In this document: one piece after another, positions 15,104 to 27,792 of the stretch
Layout of the letters: each line of letters begins with the position of its first letter
Position numbering within the stretch: position 1 is the stretch's first letter
Translations under genes and position numbers: made by a program
Notes under the pieces: generated by a model
What the model was told of the DNA's origin: nothing
What the model saw: only the letters and a program-made list of their open reading frames with translations
The model's database searches: none
DNA from: Pseudomonas sp. PB101
Lineage (GTDB): Bacteria; Pseudomonadota; Gammaproteobacteria; Pseudomonadales; Pseudomonadaceae
Assembly (NCBI RefSeq): GCF_009764265.1
Contig: NZ_RWIR01000092.1
Location: forward strand, 186,001-250,000
DNA: 64,000 bases
Direction: 5' to 3'

Positions 15104-16570
15104 TTACAACTTTTCCCACGCCATGTGCGAATGAGCACCGACACCCGGTTCGAAACCGTTGGCGGTAGGGGTGTACTGCTTGCAGTAACCCGACTCAGGG
15201 AAAGGCTTGCACTCGAAGACTTCGTCGGTCTTCGGTTGCAGCACCTTGGTGCCGGCGCTGTACTCGCCGAGACCTTCAGGGAACACGAAGTCGTGCTCGA
15301 CGCCTGCGCCTTCACCGGTCAGTTGGGTGGTCTTGGTGTCCTGACGGGTGGTGCGGCCATCCAGGGTGGTGCCGACCAGAGTCAGTGTGTGCGCGCCAGG
15401 ATTGCTGCGCACATCCAGCGACAACGAGGTGGAGCCACTGGCCACTTGTGCCGACGTGGCGCCGACCGGTTTGTTGTTCTGATCGAACAACGTCGCTTCG
15501 ACGTCCATCGAGCGGTTCGCCGTCATGCTGAACTCGACTTTGACCCGACCTTTTTCCAGAACGTATTCGGCTTGCTGAGAGGTCACCGACATGTGTGCAG
15601 CGGCATCCTCCTTCATGCCCAACTGCACTTCGTAGCGCACTACGCCGCTTTCTCTTTGCACGTAGAGACGGTTGGTGCCTTTGACCGGGACGACATTGCC
15701 GCTCTCGTCACGGATACCGGCGCGAACCAGGGTGTGGGTCTGGTTGATTTTTTCGGCCAGCTTGAACGCCCAGTTCTGCGGTGTGCCCTCTTCAGCGTTA
15801 TCGATGCTGATTTCAACGCTGTAGTCCGGGCTCTCACCCTTGGCGGTAAACGCACGTGCCTTGACCTTGTCGCCCTCCAGTAACGTGGTCGATGGTGCAA
15901 TGCTGCCCACTGGGGACCAGCCGCCTGGCAGGTCCGGTTCGGCAAGGATGTTCACGTCTGCGACATTGTAAAACGCAGCGTCGGTGTCACCGACGGTCCA
16001 GATGGCCAGGATGACCTGGTGGCCGGACTTGTCAGATGGAAGCGTGCAATTGTGCTTGGCGCCCGACACCGGCAGCTGGTTGCCGCCATCGATGGTGCAG
16101 AACGGCGTGCTTTCGAAGGTGGCGCGCTTGAGCGACTCGTTCGGGTTCCAGCCATCGCGGGTGATGAAATACTCGTGTTTGGTAGCCGGGTGGGCAGCGG
16201 TGTAACGCCATTGGAAATCGATGTTGCGATCCTTGATTTCCGTCAGCTGCCAGCGGCTGGCGGACTGTGCATCCATGGCGGAAAACAGCGAGTGACCGCC
16301 GCTGGCGATCTTGCCATCGACCGGGCCCTGCATGGGAGCACCGCCGACGCCGGCCGGAAAGCCCTTGAAGGTTTCACCGACACTCTGCGGCTCGTACTGG
16401 GCGCCGCCGCAGTTGGTGTTCAGGCCTTTCTGACAAGCCAATGCGCGCGAAGGCGGGACTTCCAGATAGCCATGGGCGGAAACGGTTTGAGAGGCCAGCA
16501 TTGCCGATAACAGGATCATCGATGAAGTGCAGGCCGTTAACGCACTTCTTTTATCAAATGTCATTTTCAT
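15104..16570 (-). CDS. gbpA: GbpA-like chitin-active lytic polysaccharide monooxygenase (AA10) with chitin-binding domain
   Basis: About 488 residues. The signal peptide ends at VSA-HGYLEVPPSRA, which would expose the N-terminal His of the copper histidine brace. The AA10 domain follows (to about 205, with NCGGAQYEP and SGHQVILAIW), then two GbpA-type middle domains, and a C-terminal CBM73-like chitin-binding module (about 440-488) with paired cysteines (FECKPF, GYCKQY) and aromatic residues. Length matches Vibrio GbpA (about 485). The ATG at 16568-16570 was chosen over one 10 codons upstream because it gives a normal signal peptide. It lies 69 nt upstream of gspC in the same direction; family members are T2SS substrates, so it is the likely cargo. 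Confidence 0.9.
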   Translation of the reverse strand: MKMTFDKRSALTACTSSMILLSAMLASQTVSAHGYLEVPPSRALACQKGLNTNCGGAQYEPQSVGETFKGFPAGVGGAPMQGPVDGKIASGGHSLFSAMDAQSASRWQLTEIKDRNIDFQWRYTAAHPATKHEYFITRDGWNPNESLKRATFESTPFCTIDGGNQLPVSGAKHNCTLPSDKSGHQVILAIWTVGDTDAAFYNVADVNILAEPDLPGGWSPVGSIAPSTTLLEGDKVKARAFTAKGESPDYSVEISIDNAEEGTPQNWAFKLAEKINQTHTLVRAGIRDESGNVVPVKGTNRLYVQRESGVVRYEVQLGMKEDAAAHMSVTSQQAEYVLEKGRVKVEFSMTANRSMDVEATLFDQNNKPVGATSAQVASGSTSLSLDVRSNPGAHTLTLVGTTLDGRTTRQDTKTTQLTGEGAGVEHDFVFPEGLGEYSAGTKVLQPKTDEVFECKPFPESGYCKQYTPTANGFEPGVGAHSHMAWEKL

Positions 16571-16802
16571 GATGTGTTCCAGACTGCTTATCGAAAACAA
16601 GGCGCCTTGCGGGCGGCGATGTTTGCTTCGTTGTGTTCAGCCTTTGCCGAACAGGGGTCTGGAACCTTACGGGGATGACCAAGAGTTCTATGTAGGAGTA
16701 ATCATCGAGTCAGGCGGGAATAGTCTTCTCTTCCGATTTTCCGACAAGAATGGAAAACACTCTTACAGAAGGAAACGCTTTATCCAGGCAGTTTTCTGCA
16801 GC

Positions 16803-16842
16803 CAAAAAAAAGCCTGCCCGGCACGAGGCGGGACAGGCTTCT
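16803..16842 (-). terminator. Intrinsic terminator after hemE
   Basis: On the minus strand AAGCCTGTCCCG pairs with CGGGCAGGCTT (one bulge) and is followed by eight T's. It starts 18 nt after the hemE stop. It also separates hemE from the gbpA/gsp cluster. Confidence 0.9.
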
Positions 16843-16860
16843 GGAAAACGGCGTTGACCG

Positions 16861-17928
16861 TTATTCGTGATATTGCGCCGACAACTCATGCACGGCGCGC
16901 AGGAACGCACCGGCGTGTTCCGGGTCGACTTCCGGCGTGATGCCATGGCCGAGGTTGAACACGTGGCCGCTGCCCTTGCCGTAGCTGGCGAGGATGCGCC
17001 CGACTTCGGTGCGAATGGCTTCCGGCTTTGCGTAGAGCACGGTCGGGTCCATGTTGCCTTGCAGCGCGACTTTGTCGCCAACACGGCTGCGGGCACTGCC
17101 GATGTCGCAGGTCCAGTCCAGGCCCAGTGCGTCGGCGCCAGCATCGGCGATGCTTTCCAGCCACAGGCCGCCGTTCTTGGTGAACAGGATGACCGGAACC
17201 TTGCGACCTTCGTGTTCGCGGATCAGGCCGCTGACGATTTTCTTCATGTAGGCCAGGGAGAACTCCTGGTACGCCGCCGCCGAGAGGCTGCCGCCCCAGC
17301 TGTCGAAGATCTGCACCGCTTGCGCACCGGCCAGGATCTGGCCGTTGAGGTAGCTGGTGACGGTCTCCGCGAGCTTGTCCAGCAGCAGGTGCAAGGCTTG
17401 CGGGTTGTCGTAGAGCATGGTCTTGGTCTTGCGGTAGTCCTTCGACGAGCCGCCTTCGACCATGTAGGTCGCCAGGGTCCACGGGCTGCCGGCAAAGCCG
17501 ATCAGCGGTACACGGCCGTTCAGTTCACGGCGGATGGTGCTGACCGCGTCCATCACGTAACCCAGGTCTTTCTGCGGATCGGGAATCGGCAGGGCTTCGA
17601 TGTCGGCCAGGGTGCTGACGACTTTCCTGAAGCGCGGACCTTCGCCGGTTTCGAAGTACAGGCCCTGACCCATGGCATCGGGGATGGTCAGGATGTCGGA
17701 AAAGAGGATCGCCGCGTCCAGTTGTGGATAGCGGTCGAGCGGTTGCATCGTGACTTCGCAAGCGAACGCCGGGTTCATGCACAGGCTCATGAAATCGCCG
17801 GCCTTGGCACGGCTGGCGCGGTATTCAGGCAGGTAGCGACCGGCCTGACGCATCATCCACACGGGGGTGACGTCCACGGGTTGCTTGAGCAGGGCGCGCA
17901 GGAAACGGTCGTTCTTCAGGGCAGTCAT
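16861..17928 (-). CDS. hemE: Uroporphyrinogen decarboxylase
   Basis: A 355-residue enzyme that converts uroporphyrinogen III to coproporphyrinogen III in heme biosynthesis by removing four carboxyl groups. The N-terminal signature PVWMMRQAGRYLPEYR, the second signature GFAGSPWTLATYMVEG and the conserved catalytic Asp in ILFSDILT are all present. Length is normal. It stands alone, with a terminator behind it and a REP pair upstream. Confidence 0.98.
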   Translation of the reverse strand: MTALKNDRFLRALLKQPVDVTPVWMMRQAGRYLPEYRASRAKAGDFMSLCMNPAFACEVTMQPLDRYPQLDAAILFSDILTIPDAMGQGLYFETGEGPRFRKVVSTLADIEALPIPDPQKDLGYVMDAVSTIRRELNGRVPLIGFAGSPWTLATYMVEGGSSKDYRKTKTMLYDNPQALHLLLDKLAETVTSYLNGQILAGAQAVQIFDSWGGSLSAAAYQEFSLAYMKKIVSGLIREHEGRKVPVILFTKNGGLWLESIADAGADALGLDWTCDIGSARSRVGDKVALQGNMDPTVLYAKPEAIRTEVGRILASYGKGSGHVFNLGHGITPEVDPEHAGAFLRAVHELSAQYHE

Positions 17929-18058
17929 GTCGGCATCCGGAAAAAAAGTGCGGACATTTTCTCAGAGCCGGACGCAAAAGGCACGGATGCAGGTCAGCCT
18001 TTTGTCTATCGGGTCAATTTGTCGCGGTGGAATGCAGTGTTTGCAGCACCACAAAACA

Positions 18059-18147
18059 CTGTGGGAGCTGGCTTGCCAGCGATGCAGGCACCTCGGTTTG
18101 TCAGGTAAACCGAAGTGATGCTATCGCTGGCAAGCCAGCTCCCACAG
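18059..18147. repeat. REP pair (REPIN), CTGGC variant
   Basis: Inverted copies at 18059-18083 and 18123-18147 with core GGGAGCTGGCTTGCCAGCGA. They lie between gltD and hemE, both minus strand, and probably form the 3' end of the gltBD transcript. Confidence 0.85.
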
Positions 18148-18175
18148 GTATTGCATTGCAGTCAGCCGGACGGGT

Positions 18176-19594
18176 TTAGACGCCCAGGTAATCCAGGATC
18201 CCTTCGGCGGCATTGCGGCCTTCGAAGATCGCCGTCACCACCAGGTCGGAACCACGCACCATGTCGCCACCGGCGAAGATTTTCGGATTGCTGGTCTGGT
18301 GCTTGTACTGACCTTGCTCAGGCGCAACAACGCGGCCCTGGCTGTCGGTCTGGATCTCGAACTGCTCGAACCACGGCGCCGGGCTCGGACGGAAACCGAA
18401 CGCGATGACCACGGCGTCGGCCGGGATGATCTCTTCGGAGCCCGGGATCGGCTCAGGGCTGCGACGGCCACGGGCGTCCGGCTCGCCGAGACGGGTCTCG
18501 ACCACCTTCACGCCTTCGACCTTGTCTTCACCAACGATGGCGATCGGCTGGCGGTTGTAGAGGAATTTCACGCCTTCTTCCTTGGCGTTCTTCACCTCTT
18601 TGCGCGAGCCCGGCATGTTCGCTTCGTCACGACGATAAGCGCAGGTCACCGACTTGGCGCCCTGGCGAATCGACGTACGGTTGCAGTCCATCGCCGTGTC
18701 GCCGCCGCCCAGCACCACGACCTTCTTGCCTTTCATGTCGACGAAATCTTCCGGCGACTTTTCAAAGCCCAGGTTGCGGTTGACGTTGGCGATCAGGAAG
18801 TCCAGCGCGTCGTACACGCCCGGCAGGTCTTCCCCGGCAAAGCCGCCCTTCATGTAGGTGTAGGTGCCCATGCCCATGAATACCGCATCGTATTCTTCGA
18901 GCAGCTGCTCCATGGTCACGTCCGTGCCCACCTCGGTGTTGAGGCGGAACTCGATGCCCATGCCGGTGAAGACTTCGCGACGATTGCTCAGCACGGTTTT
19001 TTCCAGCTTGAACTCCGGGATGCCGAAGGTCAGCAGGCCACCGATTTCCGGGTTCTTGTCGAACACCACCGGGGTCACGCCACCACGCACCAGCACGTCG
19101 GCACAGCCCAGGCCCGCAGGCCCGGCACCGATGATCGCGACACGCTTGCCGGTCGGCTTGACCTTGGACATGTCCGGGCGCCAGCCCATGGCGAACGCGG
19201 TGTCGGTGATGTACTTCTCCACCGAACCGATGGTCACCGCGCCGAAGCCGTCGTTGAGGGTGCAGGCACCCTCGCACAGACGGTCCTGCGGGCACACCCG
19301 GCCGCAGACTTCCGGCAGGGTGTTGGTCTGGTGCGACAGTTCGGCGGCCTGGAGGATGTTGCCCTCGGCCACCAGCTTCAGCCAGTTGGGAATGAAGTTG
19401 TGCACCGGGCACTTCCATTCGCAATACGGGTTACCGCAACCCAGGCAGCGGTGGGCCTGGTCGGCCGACTGCTGGGGTTTGAAGGGTTCGTAGATTTCCA
19501 CGAACTCTTTCTTGCGTTGACGCAACAGTTTCTTCTTCGGATCCTTGCGCCCGACCTCGATGAACTGGAAGTCATTATTCAGACGTTCAGCCAT
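18176..19594 (-). CDS. gltD: Glutamate synthase (NADPH) small subunit
   Basis: A 472-residue flavoprotein that passes electrons from NADPH to GltB. The N-terminal iron-sulfur region has CLGCGNPYCEWKCPVHN and CGRVCPQDRLCEGAC. The FAD site GAGPAGLGCAD and the NADPH site VVLGGGDTAMDC follow, and a second FAD motif lies near the C-terminus. Length is normal. It is 32 nt downstream of gltB in one operon. Confidence 0.98.
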   Translation of the reverse strand: MAERLNNDFQFIEVGRKDPKKKLLRQRKKEFVEIYEPFKPQQSADQAHRCLGCGNPYCEWKCPVHNFIPNWLKLVAEGNILQAAELSHQTNTLPEVCGRVCPQDRLCEGACTLNDGFGAVTIGSVEKYITDTAFAMGWRPDMSKVKPTGKRVAIIGAGPAGLGCADVLVRGGVTPVVFDKNPEIGGLLTFGIPEFKLEKTVLSNRREVFTGMGIEFRLNTEVGTDVTMEQLLEEYDAVFMGMGTYTYMKGGFAGEDLPGVYDALDFLIANVNRNLGFEKSPEDFVDMKGKKVVVLGGGDTAMDCNRTSIRQGAKSVTCAYRRDEANMPGSRKEVKNAKEEGVKFLYNRQPIAIVGEDKVEGVKVVETRLGEPDARGRRSPEPIPGSEEIIPADAVVIAFGFRPSPAPWFEQFEIQTDSQGRVVAPEQGQYKHQTSNPKIFAGGDMVRGSDLVVTAIFEGRNAAEGILDYLGV

Positions 19595-19626
19595 TTTAAA
19601 ACCTCATCAAACTCTTCAGGCGCATA

Positions 19627-24072
<4,446 letters not shown>

Positions 24073-24253
24073 AGACACTTTCTCACCAGGCTGCCTCTTT
24101 TCGAGGCAAATTTCTTTTCAATTCAACCACTTGCATTCCGCGCCGAACGTACGCCGGCTTAGCGGGGGCAAAAGGGTGGTCATTGTACACAGCGACACAG
24201 AGGCTCACAAATTTGACGACGAAATGTCGCAAATTCATGTCGCATTTGTGAAA
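24073..24253. other. Leader of the gltBD transcript
   Basis: No gene found. If the promoter at 24254-24282 is used, this is an untranslated leader of about 170 nt. Together with the promoter and the damX 3' hairpin it accounts for the 349-nt gap between gltB and the DamX-like gene. Confidence 0.45.
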
Positions 24254-24282
24254 GGTTTAAAGCGATCTGCTGTGCTAGTCAA
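24254..24282 (-). promoter_or_regulatory. Candidate sigma-70 promoter for gltBD
   Basis: On the minus strand TTGACT (24277-24282) is followed after 17 nt by TAAACC (24254-24259), with TTTAAA overlapping. The -35 is good and the -10 is poor. It lies about 180 nt upstream of gltB in otherwise gene-free AT-rich DNA. Confidence 0.4.
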
Positions 24283-24394
24283 AACTTTTTTAATTTTGAC
24301 CGCAACGACTCAAAGACTACTGTAACGCAGACACCACAAGGCACGCAGCCTGAAAGGTTGCGCGCACTCGTAGAAATTTTGAGGTGCTTGGAGA

Positions 24395-24415
24395 GGCGGC
24401 CTGGGTAAGGCCGCC
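24395..24415 (-). terminator. GC-rich stem-loop after the damX-like gene
   Basis: GGCGGCCT-TACCC-AGGCCGCC is a perfect 8-bp stem 6 nt past the stop codon of the DamX-like gene. It lacks an immediate T-run, so termination efficiency is uncertain. Confidence 0.55.
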
Positions 24416-24421
24416 GAATCT

Positions 24422-26008
24422 TCAGCGAGTTGTTGCCAGTTCCTGTTGGACGCTGGCGACAGTGCGAGGCCAAGGTTTACCAGCCTGAACCTTCGCTGGC
24501 AAGGCCTTGATGGCGGAAACGGCTGCATCACGATTGGCGAAGTTGCCGTAGGTGATCACGTAGAGCGGCTTGCCGTTGAGGACTTTCTTGAAATAACGGT
24601 ACTCGCCGCCCTGCTCCTTGACGAAGCTTTGCGCGCTCGCTTCGGAGCTGGTGCCAAGGATCTGCACCACGTAGTTACCCGGCGCCTGGCCGGCGTACCA
24701 GGTACCGCCAGCAGCCTTGGCCGCCGGAGCCGGTTTCTCGGCAGGCTTGGTTGCCGCGGCTACGGCTGGCTTGGCTGGCACTGGAGCAGGCTTGGCCACT
24801 GGAGCAGGCGCTGGCTTGGCGGTGGCAACCTGAGTCGGCGCAGGGGCCGGCTTGGCGGCTGGCGTCGGCGCAGGACCGGCTGGAACGCCTACAGGCGGTG
24901 CTGTAGTCGTCACCGTCGGTGGTGTAGCGCTGGAACCTTCAACCGGCACGCCATCATCGCCTTCGGTGATGCCGCCTGCGGCCTCAGCCAACGGACCACG
25001 CATGACCGGTTGCGAGTTGCCGACCAACGGCAATGGCATCGGCTGTGTGTTGCCAGCGAATTCGACGGCCGGAGCACCGCCATTCGCTGTTGGCTGACCC
25101 TGGCCCAGCGGCAGTTGCGCCTGTTCGGCCGGCGCACCCGTGGTCGGTGCCTTGTTGCGACCCGGCATCAGCCAGGCGGCGGCTACCGCGACCACGACCA
25201 CGGCGGAAATCGCCAATACGTGTTTCTTCGGCATATTGAACCCCATTTTTGGACGCTTGACCGCTGAGCGGCTGGCGATCATGGCTTCGATCATTGCATC
25301 GCGGGCGACCTGATTGATGCTGCCAGGCCAACCTTCGGAGCTTTCGTGAATATCAGATATCTGATCCGCGGTGAAAAGTTCGATACCACGGCCAGCGCCT
25401 TCAAGCCGCTGCTCCAGATATTCGCGGGTTTCTTCCTCGGTGTAAGGCTGCAGCTCGATGACGTGGAAACGCTCTTCTTCGAGATGCAAAGCCTCAAGCT
25501 GAGCGATCAGCGAGGTGTCACCGAACAGGAATACATGCGGGCGTCCCTCGGGTGCGCCGGCCGCCAGGACCATCAGGACCTCAAGGGCGGACTCATCGAG
25601 TTGCTCGGCGTCATCGACCAGCAGATAGACTTCCTGCCCGGTGAGCGCAAGCTGCACCACCTGGGCCAGAATGGCGCTGGCATCAGCCTGGGCGACATTC
25701 AGGGCCTGGGCCACCTGTCGCAACACCCCGGCCCCATCGCCGGCGCCACGGGCGGACACCACCACACTCTGTACCGACTGCTTGTTGGTGCTGGCGACCA
25801 GGGCCTGGCGCAACAGGGTCTTGCCACTGCCCTCCGGGCCTGTGACGACCAGCAGCAGCTGGCTGTAGCGGGCCAGGTGATGCAGTTGCCCCAGCACGGG
25901 CTTGCGCTGGGCCGGGAAAAATTTGAAGCCAGGCACCCGTGGAGCAAAAGGGTCATGACTCAACTGGTAATGGCCGAGGAAAGCCTCGTCGGCATGCAAA
26001 CTAGTCAT
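24422..26008 (-). CDS. damX: DamX-like AAA ATPase with C-terminal SPOR domain
   Basis: A 528-residue protein. The N-terminal ExeA-like AAA domain (about 20-240) has Walker A TGPEGSGKT and Walker B YLLVDDAEQLD. One membrane segment follows (about 262-282, VLAISAVVVVAVAAAWLMPG), then a long Pro/Ala/Lys-rich periplasmic linker and a SPOR domain (about 440-520, with GNYVVQILGTSSEASAQSFV). SPOR domains bind denuded peptidoglycan at the septum, so a role in cell division is likely. It lies 10 nt downstream of aroB, as damX does in enterobacteria. Confidence 0.88.
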   Translation of the reverse strand: MTSLHADEAFLGHYQLSHDPFAPRVPGFKFFPAQRKPVLGQLHHLARYSQLLLVVTGPEGSGKTLLRQALVASTNKQSVQSVVVSARGAGDGAGVLRQVAQALNVAQADASAILAQVVQLALTGQEVYLLVDDAEQLDESALEVLMVLAAGAPEGRPHVFLFGDTSLIAQLEALHLEEERFHVIELQPYTEEETREYLEQRLEGAGRGIELFTADQISDIHESSEGWPGSINQVARDAMIEAMIASRSAVKRPKMGFNMPKKHVLAISAVVVVAVAAAWLMPGRNKAPTTGAPAEQAQLPLGQGQPTANGGAPAVEFAGNTQPMPLPLVGNSQPVMRGPLAEAAGGITEGDDGVPVEGSSATPPTVTTTAPPVGVPAGPAPTPAAKPAPAPTQVATAKPAPAPVAKPAPVPAKPAVAAATKPAEKPAPAAKAAGGTWYAGQAPGNYVVQILGTSSEASAQSFVKEQGGEYRYFKKVLNGKPLYVITYGNFANRDAAVSAIKALPAKVQAGKPWPRTVASVQQELATTR

Positions 26009-26018
26009 CGCGTTCTTA

Positions 26019-27119
26019 TTAACCTTTAAGCTGAGCCAGGGCGCGGTAGTCTGCCCCCAGCGTGGCCTGTAGAACCTCTTTCGGATAATCGTCGGTCACC
26101 ACCGCTTCGCCCATGCGGCGCAGCAGCACCAGGCGCAAACGACCGTCGATCACTTTTTTATCAATGGACATGTGTTCGAGGAAATCGGCTTCTGTCATCT
26201 CTTGCGGCGGAATGACCGGCAGCCCCGCCCGCTGGAACAGGCGAATGCCGCGATCGCGCTCCTGTTCGCTGATCCAGCCGAGTCGCGCGGACATTTCCAG
26301 CGCCATTACCGTGCCAGCAGCCACGGCTTCACCATGAAGCCACACACCATAGCCCATGTGGGTTTCGATGGCGTGGCCAAACGTGTGGCCCAGGTTCAAG
26401 GTGGCACGAACGCCCGTCTCTTTCTCATCGGCACCGACCACTGCGGCCTTGGCCGCGCAGGAGCGCTCGATGGCATAGGTCAGGGCTTGCTGGTCGAGGT
26501 TGCGCAGGCGGTCGACGTTGTCTTCGAGCCAGGTCAGGAACGGCTCATCACAGATCAGCCCGTACTTGATGACTTCGGCCAGACCGGCGGACAGCTCGCG
26601 CGCCGGCAGGGTATTGAGGCTGGCGGTATCGATCAGCACCACGTTCGGCTGATAGAAAGCGCCGACCATGTTCTTGCCCAGCGGATGGTTGATCCCGGTC
26701 TTGCCGCCCACCGAGGAGTCGACCTGCGACAGCAGTGTGGTCGGAACCTGGATGAAATCGACGCCGCGCTGGTAGCAGGCGGCGGCAAAGCCGGCCATGT
26801 CACCGATCACACCGCCACCGAGGGCGATCACTGTGGTGCGGCGGTCATGCCGCGCGGTCAACAGGCCGTCGAAAATCAGCTGCAGGGTTTCCCAGGTCTT
26901 GAAGGCTTCGCCGTCGGGCAGCACCACGGAAATCACCGAAAACTGCGCCAGGCTGCGGGTCAGACGCTCGAGATAGAGCGGCGCAACAGTCTCGTTGGAG
27001 ATAATCGCTACTTGCCGTCCGCGAATGTGCGGGGCCAGCAGCTCAGGCTGATCCAACAAACCTTCGCCAATATGAATCGGGTAGCTGCGCTCGCCTAGAT
27101 CGACCTTGAGTGTCTGCAT
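26019..27119 (-). CDS. aroB: 3-dehydroquinate synthase
   Basis: A 366-residue enzyme for the second step of the shikimate pathway (DAHP to 3-dehydroquinate), using NAD and a divalent metal. Motifs: the NAD loop GGGVIGDMAGF, then VPTTLLSQVDSSVGGKTGIN, GLAEVIKYG, and the metal-binding NLGHTFGHAIE. The start MQTLKVDLGERSYP at 27117-27119 has GGGGA 5-9 nt upstream and fits the family; a 33-codon upstream extension is not protein-like. A 150-nt gap separates it from aroK. Confidence 0.97.
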   Translation of the reverse strand: MQTLKVDLGERSYPIHIGEGLLDQPELLAPHIRGRQVAIISNETVAPLYLERLTRSLAQFSVISVVLPDGEAFKTWETLQLIFDGLLTARHDRRTTVIALGGGVIGDMAGFAAACYQRGVDFIQVPTTLLSQVDSSVGGKTGINHPLGKNMVGAFYQPNVVLIDTASLNTLPARELSAGLAEVIKYGLICDEPFLTWLEDNVDRLRNLDQQALTYAIERSCAAKAAVVGADEKETGVRATLNLGHTFGHAIETHMGYGVWLHGEAVAAGTVMALEMSARLGWISEQERDRGIRLFQRAGLPVIPPQEMTEADFLEHMSIDKKVIDGRLRLVLLRRMGEAVVTDDYPKEVLQATLGADYRALAQLKG

Positions 27120-27269
27120 GTGTCCCCACAGTGAAGATGAATCAGGCGTCCTGCCTTGAATTAACGAATGCCCACGGCCTCTGCTGGTGTGACGCCGTTC
27201 GGTAGCCATCCGCCACAACCTTGAGCGGTCATGGCGCGACGCCGAGGATAGCGCATTTCGCGCGGCGCT

Positions 27270-27788
27270 TTAACGGGGCGGCAACTGCTGCAGGCGCTCC
27301 AGAATGTCGAGCACGACCATTCGTGGTGGCCGCTCATCGGTTTCGACCACCAGGTCGGCGATTTCCCGATAGAGCGGATCGCGGATCGCCAACAGATCCC
27401 GCAGGGTCTTGGCCGGATCGGCAGTACGCAACAACGGCCGATTGCGGTCGCGGGCCGTGCGGCCGACCTGCTGCTCGACCGACGCATGCAGATAAACCAC
27501 CCGCCCACCGGCATGCAGTGCCCGACGATTGGCTTCGCGCATGACCGCGCCCCCACCTGTCGCCAGCACCACACCGTCGTAATCGCACAGTTCGGCAATC
27601 ATTGCCTGCTCGCGATCACGAAAGCCCGGTTCGCCTTCTTTATCGAAGATCCAAGGGATATTGGCGCCCGTGCGCAATTCAATTTCCTTATCGGAATCTT
27701 TGAATGGCAGGCGCAGCTCTTTGGCCAGCAACCGGCCGATGGTGCTTTTTCCAGCACCCATCGGTCCAACAAGAATCAAATTTCGCAC
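27270..27788 (-). CDS. aroK: Shikimate kinase
   Basis: A 172-residue enzyme that phosphorylates shikimate with ATP. Walker A GPMGAGKST, shikimate-binding DSD and GFRDRE, the glycine loop ATGGGAV and the lid RDRNRPLL are present. It follows pilQ by 4 nt in the same direction, so it is probably co-transcribed with the pil genes, an arrangement common in gammaproteobacteria. Confidence 0.97.
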   Translation of the reverse strand: MRNLILVGPMGAGKSTIGRLLAKELRLPFKDSDKEIELRTGANIPWIFDKEGEPGFRDREQAMIAELCDYDGVVLATGGGAVMREANRRALHAGGRVVYLHASVEQQVGRTARDRNRPLLRTADPAKTLRDLLAIRDPLYREIADLVVETDERPPRMVVLDILERLQQLPPR

Positions 27789-27792
27789 AGAA

